From an uncultured Bacillota bacterium (GTDB lineage: Bacteria > Bacillota_I > Bacilli_A > RF39 > UBA660), in the NCBI GenBank assembly GCA_948466105.1, contig CAOJZR010000064.1:1-5016 (forward strand): DNA of 5,016 bases. Reading direction: 5' to 3'. The position numbers and the translations under genes were made by a program. Numbering within the stretch: the stretch's first letter is position 1; every line of letters begins with the position of its first letter. Below the pieces are notes generated by a model. The model searched no databases. It saw only the letters and a list, made by a program, of their open reading frames with translations, and was not told the DNA's origin. Positions 1 through 5,016 of this stretch are shown piece after piece.

Positions 1-25
1 TCCCTACACGACGCTCTTCCGATCT
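1..25 (+). other. Illumina adapter remnant (not genomic)
   Basis: These 25 bases match the 3' end of the standard Illumina TruSeq/universal read-1 adapter, including its diagnostic ending ACGACGCTCTTCCGATCT. The composition is GC-rich compared with everything after it. This is untrimmed library sequence at a contig end, so the biological sequence begins at about base 26. The reading frame that can be followed from base 27 makes good protein sense, which supports the junction at 25/26. Confidence 0.97.
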
Positions 26-26
26 A

Positions 27-131
27 GCATGGAATGTTGACCGCTTAGGTTCAATGTTTGCTATGTATACTGTTAGTGATACACTATATGGTATTCGCCC
101 TGTAATAACTATTCAAAAATCCAGACTATAA
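27..131 (+). CDS. 3' end of a surface-type protein, possibly DUF6273-like (partial)
   Basis: An open frame enters from the contig end and gives 34 codons before a TAA stop at 129-131. It starts AWNVDRLGSM and ends YGIRPVITIQKSRL. The closing pattern G-[IV]-R-P-V-I-[TN]-[IL] followed by K-S resembles the C-terminus of DUF6273-type domains, which are common in large exported or repeat-containing proteins of gut Bacillota. That family assignment is from memory of the motif and is tentative; the existence of a protein-coding 3' end is better supported. The start, signal peptide and other domains lie outside the window. The gene ends 54 nt before yvcK and no terminator hairpin is visible in that gap. 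It takes the place where rapZ (yvcJ) would stand in the classical rapZ-yvcK-whiA order. Confidence 0.55.
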   Translation, partial: AWNVDRLGSMFAMYTVSDTLYGIRPVITIQKSRL

Positions 132-140
132 TAATAAAAG

Positions 141-169
141 TTTAAAAAATAGGCAAATCATAGTATAAT
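141..169 (+). promoter_or_regulatory. Predicted sigma-A promoter of yvcK-whiA
   Basis: A perfect TATAAT lies at 164-169. TTTAAA at 141-146 matches 4 of 6 bases of the -35 consensus TTGACA, with a 17-bp spacer. The predicted transcription start, about 7 nt past the -10 box, falls near 176, at the start of the ribosome-binding site GGTGAT (176-181). The leader before the ATG at 186 would be only about 10 nt. AT-rich DNA produces chance TATAAT boxes, but the same 12-mer occurs in the same place before the gene at 2137, which raises confidence. Confidence 0.6.
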
Positions 170-185
170 ATATTAGGTGATATAA

Positions 186-1133
186 ATGAACAAAAAAGTT
201 GTCGTCTTAGGTGGTGGCACAGGCTTATCAACTTTGCTTAGAGGCCTTAAGCAATACCCATTAGATATAACAGCAGTTGTATCGGTTTGTGATGATGGTA
301 AAAGCACAGGAAAATTACGTCAAGAATTTAATATTCCTGCTGTTGGTGATATTCGAAGAGTAATCGTTTCGCTATCTGAAACAGAACCTTTATTTCAAGA
401 ATTATTTAACTATCGTTTTAGTACAACTAGTGACTTAAACAATCATACATTAGGTAACCTTTTTTTAACAGCCATGTTGAATGTAACAGGAAGCTTAACT
501 GAAGGTATAAATGCTCTAAGTAAAGTTTTTAACTTAAAAGGAAGAGTTTTGCCTTTAACAGAAGATGCCAATACAACCTTAATGGCTAAAATGGAAGATG
601 GAAGTATAGTAAAAGGCGAACACAATATAACTAAGTCTGAAAAAGTTATAAATGATGTTTTTTATGAAAAAGATCCAATAATTAATCCTAAAGTTTTAGA
701 TGCAATCGAACAGGCCGACTTAATTATTTTAAGTATGGGCAGTTTGTTTACAAGCCTAATACCTAATTTAATATGTAAAGAAATTATAAATAAGATTGAT
801 AGTAGTAAGGCTAAAATAATGTATGTTTGTAATATGTTTACTCAACCAGGCGAAACCGATAATTTTAGTGTAAGTCATCATTTACGCCTATTAAATAGAT
901 ATTTGGGTAAACATAAAGTTGATGTTATTATTGTTAATAATGGTGAAATAGATGAGGCATTAACTCAAAAATATACAACTTTAGAGCAAAAAGATAAGGT
1001 AAAGATAGATCGAGAAAACTTAAGTAAAATCCAAGTTGATATCATTGAAGATAATTTTGTGACCATTATAGATAATGTTATAAGACATGATGTTAATCGT
1101 CTCGCCTTTTACATATTTTCATATTTCCTATAA
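186..1133 (+). CDS. yvcK: Gluconeogenesis factor YvcK (CofD-like, UDP-sugar-binding family)
   Basis: Cytosolic protein of the YvcK/YbhK family (CofD-like fold). In Bacillus subtilis YvcK is needed for growth on gluconeogenic carbon sources and for normal cell shape and PBP1 localisation, and it binds UDP-sugars; the same role is inferred here. At 315 aa it is close to the 317 aa of B. subtilis. Visible motifs are the N-terminal glycine loop GGGTGLSTLLRGLK (9-22), CDDGKSTGKLR (35-45), PAVGDIRR (51-58), NHTLGNL (86-92), SMGSLFTSLIPN (183-194) and TQPGETDNFSVSHHLR in the last third. Family members usually read DDGGSSG and GPGSLYTS at two of these, so the loops are somewhat divergent but keep the core residues. 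The start is set by AGGTGAT at 175-181, four bases before ATG, and by the immediate N-terminal glycine-loop strand. The stop overlaps the whiA start by one base (TAATG). No rapZ precedes it. Confidence 0.93.
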   Translation: MNKKVVVLGGGTGLSTLLRGLKQYPLDITAVVSVCDDGKSTGKLRQEFNIPAVGDIRRVIVSLSETEPLFQELFNYRFSTTSDLNNHTLGNLFLTAMLNVTGSLTEGINALSKVFNLKGRVLPLTEDANTTLMAKMEDGSIVKGEHNITKSEKVINDVFYEKDPIINPKVLDAIEQADLIILSMGSLFTSLIPNLICKEIINKIDSSKAKIMYVCNMFTQPGETDNFSVSHHLRLLNRYLGKHKVDVIIVNNGEIDEALTQKYTTLEQKDKVKIDRENLSKIQVDIIEDNFVTIIDNVIRHDVNRLAFYIFSYFL

Positions 1134-2062
1134 TGTCATTTACAAGTATTGTAAAAAATGAAGTAAGTAAATTATCTTTTAATGATATTGAAAAATTGAC
1201 CACATTATCTGCTATTATTTGTAATACAATCAAAACAGAAACTAATATTAAAGTATCTACCGAAAATGCCAGTGTTGCGCGACTTATTTTATCTTGTATT
1301 AAAGAACTTTATAATATAAATCCCCATATTGTTGTTAGAAAAGGGTATAATTATAATAAGAATTATATTTACATTTTAGAGATAAATCATGATATACAAC
1401 ACTTTTTAGATAATTTAGGCCTTATTGAAAATAATAAAGTTAGAATAACACCTGCCTCTTATATAATAGATGATGAACATTTAAAAAGAACTTTTATTAG
1501 AGGCATTTTCCTAAGTTCTGGAAGTATAAATGATCCTAAAAAATCACGATATCATTTAGAAATCATTGTTTTAAACAAAGAGTATGCCGATTATATAAAA
1601 GATTTGCTGAATCATTTTAATTTAAATAGTAAGATTTTAAAAAGAGAAAACAAATATATGGTCTATATAAAAGAGGCTGAAAAAATAGGTGATTTTTTAA
1701 GAATAATAAGCGCTAGTAATGCGGTTTTGTATTATGAAGATATAAGAATATATCGTGATCATAAAAATATGACTAATCGCTTAAATAATTGTGAACAAGC
1801 AAATGTTAATAAAATAATATTTACTGCTAATAGTCAAGTTAAAGACATAGAAACAATTAAAGAAAATAGCTTTGATCTTTTAGATGATAAAGATAAATTA
1901 ATCGCACAATATCGATTAAAATATAAAGAAGTTTCACTTCAAGAATTAAGTGAAATAATTAGTTTAGAAACTAGTATGCAAATATCAAAATCAGGTCTTC
2001 ACCACCGTTTTACTAAATTTAAAAATTTAGCTAATAAAATAAAAAATTCAAAATCTAACTAG
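1133..2062 (+). CDS. whiA: DNA-binding protein WhiA (sporulation/division regulator homologue)
   Basis: WhiA is a DNA-binding protein found across Gram-positive bacteria. In Streptomyces it controls sporulation septation genes; in Bacillus it affects cell division and chromosome segregation. This 309-aa protein is full length (about 316 in B. subtilis). The start MSFTSIVKNEVSKL matches the usual WhiA N-terminus. A degenerate LAGLIDADG-like domain covers about 90-190, with RGIFLSSGSINDP at 123-135. NRLNNCEQAN (215-224) is the family linker motif, and the C-terminal helix-turn-helix spans about 253-300 with SKSGLHHR at 285-292. Members of this family are not known to cut DNA. The ATG overlaps the yvcK stop (TAATG), and the preceding bases are T-rich with no Shine-Dalgarno sequence, so translation probably depends on ribosomes finishing yvcK. 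No crh follows, unlike in Bacillus. The last codons overlap a possible terminator stem. Confidence 0.94.
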   Translation: MSFTSIVKNEVSKLSFNDIEKLTTLSAIICNTIKTETNIKVSTENASVARLILSCIKELYNINPHIVVRKGYNYNKNYIYILEINHDIQHFLDNLGLIENNKVRITPASYIIDDEHLKRTFIRGIFLSSGSINDPKKSRYHLEIIVLNKEYADYIKDLLNHFNLNSKILKRENKYMVYIKEAEKIGDFLRIISASNAVLYYEDIRIYRDHKNMTNRLNNCEQANVNKIIFTANSQVKDIETIKENSFDLLDDKDKLIAQYRLKYKEVSLQELSEIISLETSMQISKSGLHHRFTKFKNLANKIKNSKSN

Positions 2063-2076
2063 CAATTAGATTTTTT
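2050..2076 (+). terminator. Weak possible intrinsic terminator after whiA
   Basis: AAAATCTAA at 2050-2058 can pair with TTAGATTTT at 2066-2074, a perfect 9-bp stem around a 7-nt loop that contains most of the whiA stop. The run of T continues to 2076. The stem has only one G-C pair, so it would be weak, and the A/T richness makes chance inverted repeats likely. The position (end of whiA, just before a good promoter) is what supports the call. Confidence 0.35.
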
Positions 2077-2089
2077 ACTTACCTTTAGC

Positions 2090-2118
2090 AAGACAGAACT
2101 AAAAAAATATAGTATAAT
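2090..2118 (+). promoter_or_regulatory. Predicted sigma-A promoter of the phosphodiesterase-rplI-dnaB unit
   Basis: A perfect TATAAT lies at 2113-2118. AAGACA at 2090-2095 matches 4 of 6 bases of TTGACA, with a 17-bp spacer. The 12-mer ATAGTATAATAT (2109-2120) is identical to the one before yvcK (160-171). GGTGAT (2125-2130) follows at exactly the same distance, so the predicted start of transcription is near 2125 and the leader to the ATG at 2137 is about 12 nt. It sits in the only intergenic space of useful size between 186 and 4885. Confidence 0.6.
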
Positions 2119-2136
2119 ATTAGTGGTGATTAATAA

Positions 2137-3105
2137 ATGGATTTTCTAAAAAATATTTTAAAAATTTGTAAAAGTTATAATCATGTGATTATAATGACCC
2201 ATAAAAATCCTGATTTAGATGGAATTTCTTCTGCTTTATTACTAGCTCATTATCTAAAAAAAAATAACATAGATGCCCAAGTATTGTTAACTAGTTCTAA
2301 ACTAGATTCTTCCTTAGTAAAAGCCAAAGATCATTTAAAAAAACAAAATAAAGATGATTTATTTATAGGGATAAATGCAGTAAAAAAAATAGAAAAAGCT
2401 ATAGTTATTATAGTTGATACCAATAAAGAAGCAATTGTAGAAGATAATACTTTATTAGAAAAATTTAAAGATTATATTGTTATTGATCATCATATTATAA
2501 GTAAAGACAGTTTAGAAAACCCATTATATACATGGATTGATGAAAACGCTTCTAGTGTCGCAGAAATGCTGATTTTAGCACTTCAAGAAGAAGCCATAAA
2601 AATAAATTCCCTTTTAGCAACCTTTCTACTAGCAGGTATGGATATAGATACTAGTAGTTTCAATATAAAAATAAGTGAAAAAACGTTTAAAGCCGCAGCT
2701 TATTTAATGCAAAATCATGCTGATAATAATTTAAAACACGATTTATTAAAAGAAAATAAAGAAATTTATATTAAAAAGCAGTATTTTATTCGTAAAAGCT
2801 ATATGCTAAATGATACTATGGCAGTTTGTTTACTAGATGATATAATATATGAAAATAAGTTTATTGCCTCAATCGCAGAAGAATTGCTACAATTTGATAA
2901 TGTTGAAGCTTCATTTGTAATAGGTAGGGTTAAGGATGATACAGTAGGTATTAGTATGCGTTCATTAGGCAAAATAAATGTTGAAGCAATTGCAAGTAAA
3001 TTAGGTGGTGGAGGCCATAAAACTGATGCAGCTTGTCAACTAAAAAATAAAAAAATCCAAGAAGGAAAAGAACAACTTCTTAAAGTTATCGAGGAGGGAA
3101 TATGA
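2137..3105 (+). CDS. Stand-alone GdpP-type DHH/DHHA1 phosphoesterase, likely c-di-AMP phosphodiesterase
   Basis: Predicted cytosolic Mn-dependent phosphodiesterase that breaks down cyclic di-AMP or its product pApA. Metal-binding motifs of the DHH domain are all present: H22, D26 and D28 in HKNPDLD, D94 in VDT, DHH at 117-119, and D171 in DIDTSSF. The DHHA1 domain follows, with ASFVIGR (258-264), [12 protein letters not shown] (272-283) and the substrate-binding GGGGH at 290-294. The DHHA1 motifs, and TFKAAAYL at 183-190, resemble GdpP more than NrnA. GdpP of B. subtilis is about 659 aa with two membrane segments, a degenerate PAS and a degenerate GGDEF domain before DHH; this protein is 322 aa and starts about 20 residues before the DHH motif I, so all of that is missing. 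The start has GGTGAT six bases upstream, and the short gap after whiA leaves no room for a longer form. It keeps the usual gdpP position before rplI and dnaB. Alternative: an NrnA-like nanoRNase/pAp phosphatase. Confidence 0.85.
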   Translation: MDFLKNILKICKSYNHVIIMTHKNPDLDGISSALLLAHYLKKNNIDAQVLLTSSKLDSSLVKAKDHLKKQNKDDLFIGINAVKKIEKAIVIIVDTNKEAIVEDNTLLEKFKDYIVIDHHIISKDSLENPLYTWIDENASSVAEMLILALQEEAIKINSLLATFLLAGMDIDTSSFNIKISEKTFKAAAYLMQNHADNNLKHDLLKENKEIYIKKQYFIRKSYMLNDTMAVCLLDDIIYENKFIASIAEELLQFDNVEASFVIGRVKDDTVGISMRSLGKINVEAIASKLGGGGHKTDAACQLKNKKIQEGKEQLLKVIEEGI

Positions 3106-3545
3106 GAGTAATTTTCTTAAAAGATGTAAAAGGTCAAGGTAAAAAAGGTGATATAAAAGAAGTAAGTGATGGTTATGCTAATAATTTCTTAATCAAAAAC
3201 AAATATGCTGTTAAAGCAACAGATACTAGTTTAAAAATTTTAAACAACCAAAATGAAATGGAAAGATTAAATGAAAGTCTAAAAATTAAAGAAGCTGAAA
3301 CAGTTAAAGAAGAATTAGAAAAAATCAATTTGCAAATAAAAGTTAAAACAGGGAAACAAGATAAAGTATTTGGTAATGTTAGTTCAAAGCAAATTGAAAA
3401 AGAACTAGAAAAAAAAGGTATAAAAATAGATAAAAAAAATATTAAATTAACAGATCCTTTATCTATACTTGGAATGCATAATGTTATTATAAATTTGCAT
3501 AAAAAAGTAAATGCAACTTTAAAAGTTAATTTAGTAAAGGAGTAG
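3102..3545 (+). CDS. rplI: 50S ribosomal protein L9 (bL9)
   Basis: Large-subunit ribosomal protein that binds 23S rRNA near the L1 stalk and helps keep the reading frame. The 147-aa length is normal for bL9. The N-terminal rRNA-binding domain is recognisable from [17 protein letters not shown] and [10 protein letters not shown] (21-30). A charged linker helix covers about 41-75, and the C-terminal domain contains [15 protein letters not shown] (84-98), LGMH (123-126) and the closing [11 protein letters not shown] (137-147). The family glycine after the FL motif is replaced ([14 protein letters not shown] where many have a glycine near KYA), a minor divergence. The ATG overlaps the stop of the phosphodiesterase (ATGA), and a strong GGAGG at 3093-3097 inside the upstream gene sets the start. 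This gives coupled but independently initiated translation. Two runs of eight A lie in the coding sequence (about 3409-3416 and 3432-3439). Confidence 0.97.
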   Translation: MRVIFLKDVKGQGKKGDIKEVSDGYANNFLIKNKYAVKATDTSLKILNNQNEMERLNESLKIKEAETVKEELEKINLQIKVKTGKQDKVFGNVSSKQIEKELEKKGIKIDKKNIKLTDPLSILGMHNVIINLHKKVNATLKVNLVKE

Positions 3546-3553
3546 GTGATAAA

Positions 3554-4885
3554 ATGGCTAAAGTCATGCCACATAATATAGAAGCCGAAAAATCAATAAT
3601 TGGTAGTATGTTGTTATCAAAATATGCATTACAAACATGTATAGAAAACGTAAATAGCAATGTTTTTTATAATGAAGCAAATGCCAAAATTTTTGATACA
3701 ATAAAGGAATTGGTTGAAAATAATACCCCTGTAGATATAACAACATTAACAGCAGCTTTAGATAATAAAAAAATTCTAAAAACAATTGGTGATGTTGAAT
3801 ATTTAGCTGAAATAATGAATCTTATACCTACAGCTAGCAATGTAGGAGAATATATAAAAATTGTGGAAGAAAAAGCCATTCGTCGTCGTTTGATAGAAAC
3901 ATCTGTTGCAATTGCTAATGATAGCTATGATTCTAAGGACTTAGATGAAACTTTAAATGAAGCTGAAAAAAGTATTCTCAATGTTGTAAAAACTAAAAAA
4001 GGTTCAGAATTTGTTCCTATTCAAGAGGTATTATTCAAAACGCAAGCAAATCTAGAAAAATTATCACTTACTAAAGGTGAAATTACAGGAATAGCAACAG
4101 GCTTTTATGATTTAGATAAATTAACATCTGGGTTTCATGGTAATGAATTAATCATTATTGCTGCACGTCCAGCTATGGGTAAAACAGCTTTAGCCTTGAA
4201 TTTGGCTACTAATATTGCTATAAATGCCAATAAAACTGTCGCTTTATTTAATCTTGAAATGGGTAGTGAACAATTAGCTAGTCGTATGCTTTCTTCAGTT
4301 GGTCAAATTGAAGGTTATAAACTTCGAACAGGTAAGCTTGAAAATAATGATTGGCGACGTATCAATGAATCTATAAGCAAACTTGCAGATACCAAAATGT
4401 ACATAGATGATACCCCAGGAATGAATATCAATGAAATAAAAGCTAAATGTCGTCGTTTATCATCAAGTAAAGATGGTTTAGATATTGTTATTATTGATTA
4501 TTTGCAACTTATAAGTGGTTCAGCTAGATATGCAGGTAATCGTCAACAAGAAGTAGCTGAGATTTCTCGTAATTTAAAAATGATGGCAATGGAATTAAAT
4601 ATTCCTGTTATCGCTTTAGCGCAATTATCACGTACAGTAGAAGGTAGAGAAGACAAGCGGCCACTTTTAAGCGATTTGAGAGAATCTGGTTCAATAGAGC
4701 AAGATGCAGATATTGTTTCATTCTTATATCGTGATGATTACTATAATAAAGAAGCAGCTATTGATGATTTTACTAGTAAAAGTGAGTTTATTATTGCTAA
4801 ACATAGAAATGGTCCAACAGCTACTGTAAATCTCATTTTCAAAAGAAATACTAGTACATTTGTTAATATGGAAAATAATATTTAA
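3554..4885 (+). CDS. dnaB: Replicative DNA helicase DnaB (DnaC in Bacillus naming)
   Basis: Hexameric 5'-3' helicase that unwinds the chromosomal replication fork and recruits primase. At 443 aa it is full length and has no intein. The N-terminal helical domain starts PHNIEAEKSIIGSML (6-20), followed by a linker at about 150-180 and the RecA-like motor. Walker A is ARPAMGKT (204-211, K210, T211), the catalytic glutamate is E235 in LFNLEMG, Walker B is IVIIDYLQL (311-319, D315), and the arginine-finger region has YRDD (392-395) and KHRNGPT (416-422). All catalytic residues are in place. AGGTGAT at 3544-3550 lies three bases before the ATG and overlaps the rplI stop; AGGAG sits just upstream at 3538-3542. 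Only eight bases separate it from rplI, so it is in the same operon. The neighbourhood phosphodiesterase-rplI-dnaB is typical of Bacilli. Confidence 0.97.
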   Translation: MAKVMPHNIEAEKSIIGSMLLSKYALQTCIENVNSNVFYNEANAKIFDTIKELVENNTPVDITTLTAALDNKKILKTIGDVEYLAEIMNLIPTASNVGEYIKIVEEKAIRRRLIETSVAIANDSYDSKDLDETLNEAEKSILNVVKTKKGSEFVPIQEVLFKTQANLEKLSLTKGEITGIATGFYDLDKLTSGFHGNELIIIAARPAMGKTALALNLATNIAINANKTVALFNLEMGSEQLASRMLSSVGQIEGYKLRTGKLENNDWRRINESISKLADTKMYIDDTPGMNINEIKAKCRRLSSSKDGLDIVIIDYLQLISGSARYAGNRQQEVAEISRNLKMMAMELNIPVIALAQLSRTVEGREDKRPLLSDLRESGSIEQDADIVSFLYRDDYYNKEAAIDDFTSKSEFIIAKHRNGPTATVNLIFKRNTSTFVNMENNI

Positions 4886-4903
4886 GTAGAATTAGGTGAT
4901 ACT

Positions 4904-5016
4904 ATGAAGAAAAATAATGTAATATTATTAGTCGTTTTTTCTCTTGCCATATTAGTGTTAGGATTTAGTTATAATAAAGACACTAAAGGGCCATCAACTG
5001 TATATGAAGTATATTT
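4904..5016 (+). CDS. Membrane-anchored or secreted protein, N-terminal part only
   Basis: A gene starts at ATG 4904 and runs off the window after 37 complete codons. AGGTGAT at 4894-4900, three bases before the ATG, is the same ribosome-binding site and spacing used by dnaB and so supports the start. The protein begins MKKNN, a short positive segment, then a hydrophobic stretch of about 17 residues (V6 to about F21), then a polar region NKDTKGPSTVYEVY. This is a signal peptide or a single N-terminal membrane anchor with the rest outside. There is no lipobox cysteine. The family cannot be named from 37 residues; exported cell-wall enzymes such as M23 peptidases with a similar VYxVYL start are one possibility, a guess only. 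The gap to dnaB is 18 nt with no terminator, so it is probably co-transcribed. Confidence 0.75.
   Translation, partial: MKKNNVILLVVFSLAILVLGFSYNKDTKGPSTVYEVY

Noticed and set aside
131..165. Possible terminator for the first gene
   Set aside because: No inverted repeat followed by a T run can be found; the stretch is just A-rich and includes the -35 region of yvcK.
443..625. 60-codon open frame on the - strand inside yvcK
   Set aside because: It overlaps conserved yvcK coding sequence completely and the product has no recognisable motif.
1400..1705. LAGLIDADG-type fold that could suggest a homing endonuclease
   Set aside because: The domain is the standard non-catalytic one of WhiA, and the C-terminal helix-turn-helix and NRLNNCEQAN motif confirm WhiA.
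3103..3111. TGA read as tryptophan at the end of the phosphodiesterase gene (the frame would go on only to TAA at 3109-3111)
   Set aside because: Tryptophans in the phosphodiesterase (W133) and DnaB (W267) are TGG, no gene contains an internal TGA, and ATGA overlaps with rplI are common; the standard code is simpler.
3173..3574. 133-codon open frame on the - strand opposite rplI
   Set aside because: It is the antisense of a lysine-rich gene (AAA read as TTT gives a phenylalanine-rich product), has no promoter or ribosome site, and rplI on the + strand is certain.
3564..3879. Two overlapping - strand frames (70 and 73 codons) inside dnaB
   Set aside because: They are shadows of the dnaB N-terminal domain coding sequence, with no support of their own.
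4160..4560. Possible intein or insertion in the DnaB motor domain
   Set aside because: Walker A to Walker B spacing and the total length of 443 aa are normal, with no inserted block.

Overview
The window is a low-GC piece of a bacterial chromosome and looks like the end of an assembled contig. The first 25 bases are Illumina sequencing adapter, not genome. After them come the tail of a surface-type protein, four complete genes between 186 and 3545, dnaB up to 4885, and the first 37 codons of a membrane-anchored or secreted protein that runs off the end. All genes are on the + strand and intergenic gaps are tiny.

The gene content (yvcK-whiA, then DHH phosphoesterase-rplI-dnaB), the strong A/T bias and the lysine-, asparagine- and isoleucine-rich proteins point to Bacillota, probably an uncultured Bacilli or Mollicutes-like lineage (for example RF39, Acholeplasma or Erysipelotrichia relatives). 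The taxon is inferred from style and synteny only. Tryptophan is encoded by TGG where it occurs and no internal TGA is seen in any gene, so the standard bacterial code fits better than the Mycoplasma code.

Layout: 1-25 adapter; 27-131 C-terminal 34 codons of a possible DUF6273-like protein; about 141-169 promoter; 186-1133 yvcK and 1133-2062 whiA, joined by a one-base TAATG overlap; 2050-2076 a weak possible terminator; 2090-2118 a second promoter; 2137-3105 a GdpP-type DHH/DHHA1 phosphodiesterase; 3102-3545 rplI, joined by an ATGA overlap; 3554-4885 dnaB; 4904 to the end, a partial exported protein. There are thus two apparent transcription units: yvcK-whiA (carbon metabolism, envelope and division control) and phosphodiesterase-rplI-dnaB-(exported protein) (second-messenger turnover, ribosome, replication).

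The genes are mostly conserved housekeeping genes, and I see no defence system, mobile element, CRISPR array or RNA gene. Two things stand out. First, the gene in the usual gdpP position encodes only the catalytic DHH/DHHA1 half of GdpP, without membrane, PAS or GGDEF parts. Second, the two promoters share a compact module in which an identical 12-mer holding TATAAT is followed, at identical spacing, by GGTGAT. The predicted transcription start therefore falls on the ribosome-binding site and the leaders would be only about 10-12 nt.
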